Positions 32,505-40,711 are shown, counted from the stretch's first letter. The stretch: DNA of 52,479 bases from a bacterium (GCA_004560305.1 SFVI01000019.1:1-52479), one strand, 5' to 3'. The notes: generated by a model not told the origin, from the letters alone. Numbers and translations are program-made.

Positions 32505-34211
32505 CTATTCAAACATACCAAAATCGATAATGTCGGCAGCGTTCTGGATAAAACTCAAGTCCGGCATTCCGGTGAGGCTTGTGGCCACCACATAGGCGCT
32601 GTCCGTCTCATAGATGATGTAAGCGTCATAGGTGGGGTAGCCGCTGGAAACATAGCTGTAGATGTATACCTGCTCCCCGCAGGCGCTGTCATAGGCGTAG
32701 CCGCTGCCCGCCGCCCTGGGGGCCATCAACAGGGGATAGAAGCAGCCCTTGGGAATGTAGGCCAGCTCAAAAGAGGCGTGGCCCATAAAAATGCCGGCCT
32801 GCCAGCAGCCATTGTCCCAGCTGGTGGCAGCGATAAAGTAGGCGTCCTCGTCGGTGAGGAACTGCCCGGTGCCCATCAGCCTGCAGTAATCCTCCTGGGT
32901 GGCCTCCGGCAGATCCAACTGGCGAAGATCGCCGTAGTAGCAGCCAATGCTGTCGATGTACTCCACAGGCATATATTTGTCAAACTGGATGGACACATCC
33001 TCATGGGGCAGGATCAGGGGATAGGTTGCCAGAAGCTCCTCCAGGGTCCGGTCAAGGGCTTCCTTGCCCGTGGGGAAGTACCCATAGTAAAAGCTGGGGA
33101 GCTGCCCAAAGGTACCGGGCCATTGGGCCTCCCTTTCCTCATAGGCAACCTCTGTGGTAACTGCCTGGAAGCGGGTGGAGGCCAGATATTCCGGCGTCTC
33201 CATGAATTCCTCCATGGTCAGCAGCCCTTCCTTCTTCCGGGCGATCACCGGCTCCGTGTTCAGAAGCCCCAGGTTCGTCTCCCCCCGGCACATGGCGGCA
33301 AAGTCGAACAGCTGGGCCAGGGCCTGTGGGCTGCTACAGTCGGCGTGGACGGTGACGATGTAAGCCCCGCTGTCGTAGAAAACAAAGGAGGATTTCCCAT
33401 TGCTGGCAAGGTTCACCTCCACCCCCTTGCCGGTGGTGTACAGGCTCTCCTGAAATTGCTCCAGATCGTATACGTAGCTCAGCATGGGGTCCAGCACATT
33501 CTTTGTTCCCCGGCTCAGGTCCACAAAGCACTCCTGCCCGTCGATCACGGCTCTGGCCTGAACGTAGAAGGAGCCATCCTCATAGACATAGTGGGCCGCG
33601 CCTTTCATATCAATGTCATCGGACAGCACAAAATCCCCGGTGCCGGTGACCCGGTAAAACATGCTGCTGCTGGGCATCAGCTTTTTCTGACTGTGCAGGG
33701 CAATGCCGTAGCTGTCCCGGATTTCCAGCAGCTTGTCCAGCATCGCCTGGTCAAAGGCGGCGTAAAGAACGGCATAGGGCTTTATTGCCTCATCCTCCGG
33801 GAGCCAGTCCTCCCCCTCAAACATTTCCGGGTGACTGTGGGTGTAGTTGAACCAGAATTCATGCCATTCCTTGTGGGCCAGAGCTGCCGGGCTGTTGGCA
33901 TAGCCGTTGGAAGAGATAAAACCGCCGGGTTCCCGCTCAAAAGGCGTTGCGGCAGGATCACTGGGGTCCGGCATGGCGCTCATCAGCGGCGGCGCCGGCT
34001 GCACCCGGCTGGACAGGCCCAACCAGCCCGCGGCATAGGCCGTCACGCCCAGCAGGCTAGCGATCACCGCCGCCAGTAGCAGCGTCCGCCACAGCTTCCG
34101 GCGCCTTTTCCGGGCCTTCTGCCCGGTGTAGCCCAGCAGCGCCCCGGCCTCCCGCACCGGCTCCGCCCCGATGCCCTCCATAGCCTGCAGCAGCGCGAAT
34201 TCGTTCAACAT
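32505..34211 (-). CDS. Membrane-anchored protein, likely anti-sigma factor or sigma-linked sensor
   Basis: 568 residues. A short cytoplasmic part (about 40 residues, with ARKRRRKLWR just before the membrane) precedes one helix at about 42-62, then about 500 residues lie outside. The extracellular part is rich in Tyr, Trp and acidic residues (WHEFWFNYTHSHPEMF, SWDNGCWQAG) and I do not recognise a domain. The gene start overlaps the ECF sigma gene by 7 bases, the usual arrangement of an anti-sigma factor, but the cytoplasmic part is too short to show a known anti-sigma domain. It could be a sensor that holds the sigma factor at the membrane. Function is inferred from context. Confidence 0.75.
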   Translation of the reverse strand: MLNEFALLQAMEGIGAEPVREAGALLGYTGQKARKRRRKLWRTLLLAAVIASLLGVTAYAAGWLGLSSRVQPAPPLMSAMPDPSDPAATPFEREPGGFISSNGYANSPAALAHKEWHEFWFNYTHSHPEMFEGEDWLPEDEAIKPYAVLYAAFDQAMLDKLLEIRDSYGIALHSQKKLMPSSSMFYRVTGTGDFVLSDDIDMKGAAHYVYEDGSFYVQARAVIDGQECFVDLSRGTKNVLDPMLSYVYDLEQFQESLYTTGKGVEVNLASNGKSSFVFYDSGAYIVTVHADCSSPQALAQLFDFAAMCRGETNLGLLNTEPVIARKKEGLLTMEEFMETPEYLASTRFQAVTTEVAYEEREAQWPGTFGQLPSFYYGYFPTGKEALDRTLEELLATYPLILPHEDVSIQFDKYMPVEYIDSIGCYYGDLRQLDLPEATQEDYCRLMGTGQFLTDEDAYFIAATSWDNGCWQAGIFMGHASFELAYIPKGCFYPLLMAPRAAGSGYAYDSACGEQVYIYSYVSSGYPTYDAYIIYETDSAYVVATSLTGMPDLSFIQNAADIIDFGMFE

Positions 34212-34762
34212 AAGCCCTCCTCTCTCAGCCGGGCCGCCAGCCGCTTCCGGCTGCGGAAAAGCAGGCTTTTTACCTTGCTCTTGCCAAAGCCCGTGGCCCG
34301 CCCGATCTCCTCAATGGAGGCCATGTACCAGTACCGGCACACAAAGGCCTGCTGCTCCTCCCGGGGCAGGGCCTCCACAAAGCGGCCGATGGCCTCCGCC
34401 AGCTCCTTTTGTTCATAGACCCTTGCCGGCTCCGCCCCGCCGGGGACGCACTCTGCCAGCTCCTCCAGGGCCAGAGCGGTCTCGCCGCCGCCCCGCTTCT
34501 GCCGGTGCTGGCTTCTGTACCGATCCAGAGCCAGACTCCGGGTGATCCCGCCCAGAAAGCTGGACAAGATGCCCGGCCGCTTGTCCGGCATCAGCCCCCA
34601 GGCCCGGAACCAGGTGTCGCCCACGCATTCCTCCGCGTCCTCCCGGCTGCGGCAGATGTTGTAGGCGATGGTACCGCAGTACCTGCCGTATTTTCGGTCC
34701 GTCTCCGCAATGGCCCTGTCCGACCGCTGCCAATACAGGTCAATGATCTCTTTATCTTCCAT
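34205..34762 (-). CDS. ECF-type RNA polymerase sigma-70 factor
   Basis: 185 residues from the ATG at 34762, which has AAGGAGG 8 bases upstream; a longer open frame upstream is not coding-like. Region 2 includes DRKYGRYCGTIAYNICRSREDAEECVGDTWFRAW (the -10 binding helix) and region 4 includes LPREEQQAFVCRYWYMASIEEIGRATGFGKSKVKSLLFRSRKRL (the -35 binding helix-turn-helix). It directs RNA polymerase to a small regulon. The next gene, overlapping by 7 bases, encodes its probable membrane partner. A promoter of ECF type lies upstream, so self-activation is likely. Confidence 0.92.
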   Translation of the reverse strand: MEDKEIIDLYWQRSDRAIAETDRKYGRYCGTIAYNICRSREDAEECVGDTWFRAWGLMPDKRPGILSSFLGGITRSLALDRYRSQHRQKRGGGETALALEELAECVPGGAEPARVYEQKELAEAIGRFVEALPREEQQAFVCRYWYMASIEEIGRATGFGKSKVKSLLFRSRKRLAARLREEGLC

Positions 34763-34784
34763 GGCTTCGCCTCCTTCACCCTTA

Positions 34785-34811
34785 TATACGACAAATCTCG
34801 TCCCCGGTTGC
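34785..34811 (-). promoter_or_regulatory. Possible ECF-sigma autoregulated promoter
   Basis: On the minus strand GCAACC (34806-34811), 15 bases, CGTATA (34785-34790), about 20 bases before the ATG. The AACC -35 and CGT -10 pattern with a 15-16 base spacer is typical of ECF promoters, and vegetative boxes are absent. Confidence 0.5.
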
Positions 34812-34842
34812 GGCTTTTGAAAAATTTTTCCCTCCGCAAAAA

Positions 34843-34864
34843 CGCCCTGCCATACGGCAGGGCG
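34843..34864 (-). terminator. Terminator after the PAP2 phosphatase gene
   Basis: Nine-base stem CGCCCTGCC/GGCAGGGCG with loop ATAC; on the minus strand TTTTT follows. It is 16 bases after the PAP2 stop codon and separates that gene from the sigma promoter. Confidence 0.75.
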
Positions 34865-34880
34865 CAAATTTCTCTGATCT

Positions 34881-35696
34881 TTACTTTTCGTGCTTGCCCT
34901 TGTAGCTGCCGGGCAGGCTGAACTTCACGCCGGCCTTCTTCGCCGCCGGGGCCTTGGCGTGGCCGCCGCTCTGCCGCCGGGGGACAGGCTCCTCCCAATC
35001 TTCCTCCCGGTCATTGCTCCCGCCGCTGAGGAAGGGGACAGGGAAGGGCAGAAGCTCTCCCAGATCAAAGTCCAGCGCCAGAGCGAAAAGGGGCACATGG
35101 TCATGCTCCTCCAAAAAGCGGAAGATCAGCCGGGTGATCACCCAGGCCACAAAGCCGGAGAAAACCCCGATGACCATGGCAGCCAGCACATCGGAAGGAT
35201 AGTGGGCCATCAGATAGTTGCGGGAAATGCCCATCAGGATCACGATGATCACCGACGGGGCGATCCACTTTTTCCCCTTCATCAGGCTGATAGCCGTCAT
35301 GCCCGCCGCGCAGGCCGTCACATGGCCGGAGGGGAAGGAGAAGCCGTCCTCCACGGGCGCCCCCACAAAGACCCACCACTGGTGAAACTGCTCCACTGTT
35401 TCAAAGGGCCGTGGCCGGGCGATGCTGTCCTTCAGGATAATGTTGGTGATCAGCGCGCCGCAGCACACCGCCCCGAAGATGCACACCCCCAGATCCCGGC
35501 TGCGGGCAAAGCAGAGAAACACCAGCGCCAGCAGGAAGAAGATCAGCCCCTTCTCCCCCAGCAGGGTGACGAGCTTCATCAGCGGCGTCATCACCACGCC
35601 GATGCCCTCCGCCACACTGTGCAGCGCGCCCAGCAGCGCACTGTCATATCCAAAGAAAAACGCATTCAGCCCCTGGGCTGCCGCTGTAAGCTCCAT
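34881..35696 (-). CDS. PAP2 superfamily membrane phosphatase
   Basis: 271 residues. Five or six membrane helices carry the three PAP2 motifs: KDSIARPRPF (motif 1), FPSGHVTAC (motif 2) and SRNYLMAHYPSDV (motif 3, with catalytic His). Such enzymes remove phosphate from lipid phosphates such as undecaprenyl pyrophosphate or phosphatidate at the outer face of the membrane. The last 70 residues are a hydrophilic, charged tail (SGGSNDREEDWEEPVPRR onward) not needed by the family. The promoter at 35734-35762 and terminator at 34843-34864 make it a single-gene unit. Confidence 0.9.
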   Translation of the reverse strand: MELTAAAQGLNAFFFGYDSALLGALHSVAEGIGVVMTPLMKLVTLLGEKGLIFFLLALVFLCFARSRDLGVCIFGAVCCGALITNIILKDSIARPRPFETVEQFHQWWVFVGAPVEDGFSFPSGHVTACAAGMTAISLMKGKKWIAPSVIIVILMGISRNYLMAHYPSDVLAAMVIGVFSGFVAWVITRLIFRFLEEHDHVPLFALALDFDLGELLPFPVPFLSGGSNDREEDWEEPVPRRQSGGHAKAPAAKKAGVKFSLPGSYKGKHEK

Positions 35697-35733
35697 AAAA
35701 AGTACCTCAGTCGTTATTTGTCAGAATAGATGT

Positions 35734-35762
35734 ATTATATCCAATCTTCCCGGATATGACAA
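35734..35762 (-). promoter_or_regulatory. Predicted promoter of the PAP2 gene
   Basis: On the minus strand TTGTCA (35757-35762), 17 bases, TATAAT (35734-35739), about 38 bases before the ATG. Confidence 0.7.
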
Positions 35763-35779
35763 GGGAGAAATGAAGAAAA

Positions 35780-35812
35780 GATGCTCCGCAAGGTACGACC
35801 CTGCGGAGCATC
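35780..35812 (-). terminator. Terminator after the collagen-like gene
   Basis: Eleven-base stem GATGCTCCGCA/TGCGGAGCATC with an 11-base loop; on the minus strand TTTTCTT follows. It lies 10 bases after the stop codon at 35823. Confidence 0.8.
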
Positions 35813-35822
35813 CCTTCTCTTT

Positions 35823-36605
35823 TCAGGCCAGCTTCACCACGTTCAGGGTACTGTTGGTGTGGGTGTTGGCGTCGGTGCTGGTGTTCTTCACGGTCAGGGT
35901 CTGGGTGCCTGCCAGATCCAGGATGGCGGCCAGACCGATCCGCTCGTTGTTGTTGGAGCCGGTCTTGGCCAGGGAGGATGCGGCATAGGGCAGGGCGTTG
36001 CCGCCCAGCGCCAGGGCCACGGCGATGGTGCCGGTGTTGTCGACAAGGGCGTCCGTCTCAAACACCACCAGATACTGGCCTGCGCTCAGACTCAGCCCGG
36101 TGGTGCCGCTGAGCGTTATGCTGCCGGAGGCGGAGTTGATCTGATTTGCGGCAAAGTTCAGCGCCGCCCCGGCCGCAACGCTTTGAGAGGCAGTGTTGTA
36201 CAGCATGGCGTTCTCATTGGTGGCCGCTGTGCCCGGGATGCCCTGGGGCCCCTGCGCCCCGGCAGGTCCCTGAGGCCCGGTTTCGCCCTGGGGTCCCTGC
36301 GCCCCGGCAGGCCCCTGGGGCCCGGTGTCACCCTGCGGCCCCTGCGCCCCGGCAGGTCCCTGGAGGCCGGTGTCGCCCTGAGGCCCCTGAGGCCCGGCAG
36401 GTCCCTGCGCCCCGGCAGGCCCCTGAGGGCCGGTATCGCCCTGGGGCCCCTGAGGCCCGGTGCTCCCCTGGGGTCCCTGCGGCCCGGCAGGTCCCTGAGG
36501 CCCAGTGGGGCCCTGCGGCCCCGGGCAGCCCCGGCAGCAACAGCCGCAGTTGTCGTGGTGGTCATGGGTGTATATCTTGGTGGAATAGAGGTCACTTTCG
36601 TTCAT
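35823..36605 (-). CDS. Collagen-like protein (BclA-type) with N-terminal His/Cys cap
   Basis: 260 residues. A short N-terminal cap (residues 1-28) is rich in His and Cys (HDHHDNCGCCCRGC). Residues 29-127 are 33 perfect Gly-X-Y triplets, mainly GPQ, GPA, GAQ, GDT, which form a collagen triple helix. The C-terminal 133 residues are beta-rich (SITLSGTTGLSLSAGQYLVVFETDALV) and look like the BclA-C/TNF-like trimer head. In Bacillus and Clostridioides such proteins make hair-like filaments on the spore surface. There is no signal peptide, as is normal for proteins made in the mother cell. The Cys-rich cap could crosslink or bind metal. The divergent gene is oadA. Confidence 0.88.
   Translation of the reverse strand: MNESDLYSTKIYTHDHHDNCGCCCRGCPGPQGPTGPQGPAGPQGPQGSTGPQGPQGDTGPQGPAGAQGPAGPQGPQGDTGLQGPAGAQGPQGDTGPQGPAGAQGPQGETGPQGPAGAQGPQGIPGTAATNENAMLYNTASQSVAAGAALNFAANQINSASGSITLSGTTGLSLSAGQYLVVFETDALVDNTGTIAVALALGGNALPYAASSLAKTGSNNNERIGLAAILDLAGTQTLTVKNTSTDANTHTNSTLNVVKLA
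36225..36521 (-). repeat. Tandem Gly-X-Y coding repeat
   Basis: 33 codon triplets on the minus strand in 9-base units with small variations (GGCCCTCAG, GGACCTGCC, GGGGCGCAG type). GC content is very high. Copies of a 36-45 base higher-order block recur (GDTGPQGPAGAQGPQ), consistent with slippage growth. Confidence 0.85.
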
Positions 36606-36643
36606 GGTTTCCCTCCTGCTTATATTGAGGTCCCCCTCGGAGC

Positions 36644-36673
36644 ATTATATGTGATAGGGCGCGTCGCTGCCAA
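36644..36673 (-). promoter_or_regulatory. Possible promoter of the collagen-like gene
   Basis: On the minus strand TTGGCA (36668-36673), 18 bases, TATAAT (36644-36649). The -10 region reads CATATAAT, which also fits the sigma-E/sigma-K -10 pattern (CATAnnnT), so late mother-cell expression is possible; the -35 cannot decide. Confidence 0.45.
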
Positions 36674-36769
36674 AACCCTATGGACTAATATCACAAAAAG
36701 CCGGATGTCAAGGAATCGTTAAAAACTTGATTACTGTTATTTTTCCCTATGGAATTGCAAAAAATCCTA

Positions 36770-36778
36770 TGTTATAAT
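36770..36778 (+). promoter_or_regulatory. Extended -10 promoter of the oxaloacetate decarboxylase operon
   Basis: TGTTATAAT carries both a TG extension and a perfect TATAAT, 57 bases before the oadA ATG. No clear -35 is present, as is common with extended -10 promoters. Confidence 0.55.
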
Positions 36779-36834
36779 AACATGACCGAATTTAGAAATT
36801 ACAAATACTTTATTGGATATACACAGGAGGGACT

Positions 36835-38217
36835 ATGAAGAAAGTAGGATTTACAGAGACGATACTGCGGGACGCGAACCAGTCCCTGGTGGCAACCAGG
36901 CTGCCCTACGAGAAGTTTGAGGGGATTCTGGAGACCATGGACAAGGCCGGCTTCTACTCGGTGGAGTGCTGGGGCGGGGCCACCTTTGACGTGTGCCTGC
37001 GGTTTTTGAATGAGGACCCCTGGGAGCGGCTGCGGAAGATCCGCGCCAGGATGCCCAACACAAAGCTGCAGATGCTGCTGCGGGGCCAGAACATCCTGGG
37101 CTATAAGCATTACAGCGACGATGTGGTGCGCCGCTTCGTCCGTGCCGCGGTGAAAAACGGCATTGACATCATCCGCATCTTCGACGCCCTCAACGACCTG
37201 GATAACCTGAAGGTTGCCATTGAGGAGACGGTGGCCTCCGGGGCCATGGCCTCCGGCGCCATCTCCTATACCACCAGCCCGGTGCACACCCTGGATAAGT
37301 ATGTGGCCATGGTGAAGGAGATGAAGCAGATGGGCGTAGGCTCCATCTGCATCAAGGATATGGCCGGCATCCTCTCCCCCCAGGCGGCCTATGACCTGGT
37401 TTCCGCCATCAAGGACGCGGTGGACCTGCCCCTGGTGATGCACACCCACTGCACCACCGGCCTTGCCTTCATGACCTACCTGAAGGCCATCGAGGCCGGG
37501 GCCGACGTGATCGACACCGCCATCTCCCCCTTCTCCGGCGGCACCTCCCAGCCTGCCACCGAGACTTTGAACTACTCCCTGCGGGAGCTGGGCTATGACA
37601 CCGGCCTGGACGAGGCGGTGCTCTACCAGATGGCAGATTACTTCAAGCCCATCCGGGCCGAATACCTGGCAGACGGTACCCTGAACCCCATCTCCATGGC
37701 TACCGATACCCAGTGCCTCAACTACCAGATTCCCGGCGGTATGCTCTCCAACCTGCTGAGCCAGCTGAAGATGATGAACGCCCTGGACAAGTTTGACGAG
37801 GCCCTGCTGGAGACCCCCCGGGTCCGCAAGGACATGGGCTATCCTCCCCTGGTGACCCCCACCAGCCAGCTGGTGGGCACCCAGGCCGTGCAGAACGTGC
37901 TGGCCGGGGAGCGGTATAAAAACGTGGGCGCCGAGATGAAGGCCTATTGCCGTGGCGAGTACGGCAAGACTCCTGCCCCCATTGACCCGGAGGTCAAGGC
38001 CAAGATCCTGGGGGACGAGCAGCCCATCCAGGGCCGCTACGCTGCCACTCTGCCTGCCGATACCTTTGAAAAGGCCCAGGCCCAGCTGGGGGCCGACGCC
38101 CGCTGCGAGGAGGATGTGCTCAGCTACATCGCCTTCCCCCAGGTGGCCGAGAGCTTCTTTGAGAAGCGCCGGGAGGCCGAGGAGAAGAAAGTGCGCTACT
38201 CCATTCAGGAGATCTGA
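36835..38217 (+). CDS. oadA: Oxaloacetate decarboxylase alpha subunit (carboxyltransferase)
   Basis: 460 residues: carboxyltransferase domain without the biotin domain, which is on a separate small protein here. HMGL-like TIM-barrel features: TETILRDANQSLVATRL at the start (metal-binding Asp and catalytic Arg/Gln region), IDIIRIFDALND, the Lys in ICIKDMAG, and MHTHCTTG with metal-binding histidines. It moves the carboxyl group from oxaloacetate to biotin, and the membrane beta subunit then decarboxylates it and pumps Na+. It has an AGGAGG site and begins the operon oadA-oadG-BCCP-oadB. Methylmalonyl-CoA or another acid cannot be fully excluded. Confidence 0.92.
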   Translation: MKKVGFTETILRDANQSLVATRLPYEKFEGILETMDKAGFYSVECWGGATFDVCLRFLNEDPWERLRKIRARMPNTKLQMLLRGQNILGYKHYSDDVVRRFVRAAVKNGIDIIRIFDALNDLDNLKVAIEETVASGAMASGAISYTTSPVHTLDKYVAMVKEMKQMGVGSICIKDMAGILSPQAAYDLVSAIKDAVDLPLVMHTHCTTGLAFMTYLKAIEAGADVIDTAISPFSGGTSQPATETLNYSLRELGYDTGLDEAVLYQMADYFKPIRAEYLADGTLNPISMATDTQCLNYQIPGGMLSNLLSQLKMMNALDKFDEALLETPRVRKDMGYPPLVTPTSQLVGTQAVQNVLAGERYKNVGAEMKAYCRGEYGKTPAPIDPEVKAKILGDEQPIQGRYAATLPADTFEKAQAQLGADARCEEDVLSYIAFPQVAESFFEKRREAEEKKVRYSIQEI

Positions 38218-38229
38218 GAGGTAAGCTGA

Positions 38230-38577
38230 ATGAACGATTTGATCAATATTTCCATCCCCAACGCCGGCATCATCGCCCTGCTGGGCTACCTGGTGGTGTT
38301 CCTGGGTCTGGTGATGCTGATGGTGGTGGTGATGGTCATGGGCAGGATTATGGTTGCCCGGGCCAGGAAAGCGCAGGCCGCTGCTGTTGCCGAAGCCGCG
38401 CCGGTGGAGGCCGCCCCTGTGGCCGAAGCCCCCGGCACCGCCGGCGAGCTGAAGCTCTATGATACCGATCCCCGGGATGCCGCCATGATTATGGCCATCG
38501 TTGCCGATACTTTGGGCAAGCCCCTGAACCAGCTGCGTTTTATTTCCATCAAGGAGGTCAAGGACGATGAAGTATAA
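38230..38577 (+). CDS. OadG-like gamma subunit of a sodium-pumping decarboxylase
   Basis: 115 residues. One hydrophobic segment at about 15-40 (IIALLGYLVVFLGLVMLMVVVMV) anchors it in the membrane, followed by an Ala/Glu/Pro-rich linker and a small C-terminal domain. OadG subunits hold the alpha and beta subunits together and bind a zinc ion at their C-terminus. It begins 12 bases after oadA and overlaps the biotin-carrier gene by 11 bases. Confidence 0.85.
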   Translation: MNDLINISIPNAGIIALLGYLVVFLGLVMLMVVVMVMGRIMVARARKAQAAAVAEAAPVEAAPVAEAPGTAGELKLYDTDPRDAAMIMAIVADTLGKPLNQLRFISIKEVKDDEV

Positions 38578-38962
38578 AGTAACCCTCAATAACCGTGTGT
38601 ATGAGGTGGAGGTAGAGCAGGGCGAGGCCATGCTGGTGGACGAGTACGAGCTGGCGGCTCCCGCCGCCCCGACTCCTGCGGCCGCTGCCGCCGCTCCTGT
38701 GGCTGCCGCTGCCCCTTCCGCCGCTGCCGCTCCCATGGCCGTTGCTGCCGGCGAAGCGGTGAAGAGCCCCATGCCCGGCAATATTCTGAAGATCAACGTC
38801 ACCCAGGGCCAGAAGGTCAATGAGGGGGATGTGATCATGATCCTGGAAGCCATGAAGATGGAGAACGAGATCGTTGCCACCCGCAGCGGCACCATCGCCC
38901 AGATCGCCGTCAGCAAGGGTGCCGTGGTGGAGACCGGGGCTGTCCTCGCCGTCATCGCGTGA
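38567..38962 (+). CDS. Biotin carboxyl carrier protein of the decarboxylase
   Basis: 131 residues. A short N-terminal beta region is followed by a long Ala/Pro-rich flexible linker (about residues 25-58) and a biotinyl domain with the EAMKMENEI motif (biotinylated Lys near residue 96). It carries carboxybiotin from the alpha subunit to the membrane beta subunit. This separate carrier is like the gamma subunit of methylmalonyl-CoA and glutaconyl-CoA decarboxylases. It overlaps the oadG-like gene by 11 bases and ends 11 before oadB. Confidence 0.92.
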   Translation: MKYKVTLNNRVYEVEVEQGEAMLVDEYELAAPAAPTPAAAAAAPVAAAAPSAAAAPMAVAAGEAVKSPMPGNILKINVTQGQKVNEGDVIMILEAMKMENEIVATRSGTIAQIAVSKGAVVETGAVLAVIA

Positions 38963-38973
38963 GGAGGTAGCAT

Positions 38974-40194
38974 ATGGATATACTGGGTACCCTGCGGGAT
39001 CTGGCGCTGGAGTCGGGCTTTGCCGCCTTCTTCGTCACTGCCGGCGGCTGGAAGAACATCATCATGATTCTCATCTCCTTTGTGCTGCTGTATCTGGGCA
39101 TCGTGAAGAAGTTTGAGCCGCTGCTGCTGTGCGGCATCGCCTTCGGCTGCCTGCTGTCCAATCTCAGCTACTTTGTGGGCATGGGCGACAACGCCCTGTA
39201 CCACCCGGAGCTGTGGGAGGCTTTTCTGGATGAGGCCAGCCCCTATTACCACAGCTATGGCCACATCATGAGCAACGCCGGCCTGCTGGACTTTTTCTAC
39301 ATCGGCGTGAAAGCCGGCATCTACCCCTCCCTGATCTTCCTGGGGGTGGGCGCCATGACGGACTTTGGCCCCCTGCTTGCCAATCCCAAGAGCCTGCTGC
39401 TGGGCGCCGCCGCTCAGCTGGGCGTGTTCATCGCCTTCTTTGGCGCGGTGCTGCTGGGCTTCACCGGGCCGGAGGCCGCTTCCATCGGCATCATCGGCGG
39501 TGCAGATGGCCCCACGGCCATCTATCTGACGACGAAGCTGGCCCCCCAGCTGCTGGGGCCCATCGCCATCGCGGCCTATTCCTATATGGCCCTCATCCCC
39601 CTGATCCAGCCGCCTATCATGAAGCTCTTCACCACGGATAAAATGCGCCAGGTGAAGATGGAGCAGGCAAGAGAGGTCAGCAAGACGGAGAAGATTGTCT
39701 TCCCAATCGTGGTCTGCACCTTCGTCATTCTGCTGCTGCCCTCCACGGCACCCCTGGTGGGCTGCCTGATGCTGGGGAATCTGTTCCGGGAGTGCGGCGT
39801 TACCGACCGGCTTTCCGATACGTCCCAGAACGCCTTGATGAACATCGTCACCATCTTCCTGGCCACCTCCGTGGGTGCCACCATGGTGGCCCAGAACTTC
39901 CTGAATGTGAGCACCATCAAGATCATCGTCCTGGGCCTGTGCGCCTTCGCCATCTCCACCGTGGGCGGCCTGGTTGGCGGCCTGGTGATGTACAAGACCT
40001 CCGGCGGCAGGATCAACCCCCTCATCGGCTCTGCCGGCGTCTCCGCCGTGCCTATGGCCGCCCGGGTTGCCCAGGATGTGGGCCGCCGCTATAACAAGAC
40101 CAACTTCCTGCTGATGCACGCCATGGGTCCCAACGTGGCCGGCGTTATCGGCTCCGCCATCGCCGCCGGCTTCCTGCTCTCTGTCTTTGGCTGA
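38974..40194 (+). CDS. oadB: Sodium ion-translocating decarboxylase beta subunit
   Basis: 406 residues with about ten membrane helices. It shows the family motifs GVGAMTDFGPLLANPKSLL (containing the Asp that binds Na+), GIIGGADGPTAIYL and the C-terminal NFLLMHAMGPNVAGVIGSA. It decarboxylates carboxybiotin and exports Na+, storing free energy as a sodium gradient. It is the last gene of the operon. No clear terminator follows within 100 bases; a GC-rich hairpin lies much further down at 40758. Confidence 0.95.
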   Translation: MDILGTLRDLALESGFAAFFVTAGGWKNIIMILISFVLLYLGIVKKFEPLLLCGIAFGCLLSNLSYFVGMGDNALYHPELWEAFLDEASPYYHSYGHIMSNAGLLDFFYIGVKAGIYPSLIFLGVGAMTDFGPLLANPKSLLLGAAAQLGVFIAFFGAVLLGFTGPEAASIGIIGGADGPTAIYLTTKLAPQLLGPIAIAAYSYMALIPLIQPPIMKLFTTDKMRQVKMEQAREVSKTEKIVFPIVVCTFVILLLPSTAPLVGCLMLGNLFRECGVTDRLSDTSQNALMNIVTIFLATSVGATMVAQNFLNVSTIKIIVLGLCAFAISTVGGLVGGLVMYKTSGGRINPLIGSAGVSAVPMAARVAQDVGRRYNKTNFLLMHAMGPNVAGVIGSAIAAGFLLSVFG

Positions 40195-40217
40195 TCCTGC
40201 CGAAGAACGCTTTCTCA

Positions 40218-40268
40218 AGCCTTCCCCTTGAGGGGAAGGTACCCAGTGCGCACACTGGGCGGATGAGG
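40218..40268 (+). repeat. Dispersed repeat, inverted copy of the 12733 family
   Basis: AGCCTTCCCC, GGGGAAGGTAC, CCCAGTGCGCACACTGGG and GGATGAGG: two stems in a row. The complement matches blocks at 12733-12775. First element of a 680-base gene-free repeat cluster (40195-40872). Confidence 0.65.
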
Positions 40269-40308
40269 TGGAAATCCTGTTTTCTTGCCTGGAGTGGAGA
40301 CAACGCAC

Positions 40309-40380
40309 CCGTAGGGGCGTGCATTGCACGTCCGTCTGTTTCACCCGGCTGTGTTTCGCGGACGATGCTCGTCCCTGCGG
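40309..40380 (+). repeat. REP-like pair in the repeat cluster
   Basis: Left copy CCGTAGGGGCGTGCATTGC then ACGTCCG (40309-40333). A degenerate inverted copy at 40358-40380 (GCGGACGATGCTCGTCC type). The layout matches the pair at 12615-12692. Confidence 0.7.
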
Positions 40381-40408
40381 CAGCAGCCTCATCCATGCCA
40401 CGCCCATA

Positions 40409-40450
40409 GGCTCCCCTTCCCAAGGGGAGCTGTCAGCGAAGCTGACTGAG
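40409..40450 (+). repeat. Double-hairpin repeat (copy 2)
   Basis: GGCTCCCCTT, AAGGGGAGC, then GTCAGC-GAA-GCTGAC and TGAG. Same as 32396-32439 with a covarying second stem. Confidence 0.75.
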
Positions 40451-40483
40451 AAGTTCCTTGCTTCTTCACGCTTACCTTATCCG

Positions 40484-40505
40484 AGCCTTCCCCTCAAGGG
40501 AAGGC
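40484..40505 (+). repeat. Single-hairpin fragment of the repeat family
   Basis: GCCTTCCC pairs with GGGAAGGC around CTCAA. It resembles one arm of the repeats at 40218 and 40409. Confidence 0.55.
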
Positions 40506-40570
40506 CTTTGACCGGCAGTATGTACGGGTGCAGCATGTAAAACCGACTTTTTGGACAAGCTGGTTTCACA

Positions 40571-40613
40571 GGCTCCCTTGTGTAAAGGGAGCTGTCAGCG
40601 AAGCTGACTGAGG
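40571..40613 (+). repeat. Double-hairpin repeat (copy 3)
   Basis: GGCTCCCTT with AAGGGAGC, then GTCAGC-GAA-GCTGAC and TGAGGG. The first stem is one base pair shorter than in copy 2, and the change is compensated on both sides. Confidence 0.75.
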
Positions 40614-40711
40614 GATTGTTTCATAAAAAATTCTGGATTTTCGGGCATATCTTGCAAATCCGGGACGTTTCATTTTCAACCCCTCCGTTAAAAATCATAG
40701 ACTTTTGCCAC

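Noticed and set aside
36225..36521. Regular repeats that could be taken for a CRISPR array
   Set aside because: The period is 9 bases, in frame, and encodes Gly-X-Y collagen triplets. No spacers and no cas genes.
36799..40407. A 1202-codon minus-strand frame opposite the oxaloacetate decarboxylase operon
   Set aside because: Same GC-rich antisense effect. The plus strand holds four well-known subunits with ribosome sites.
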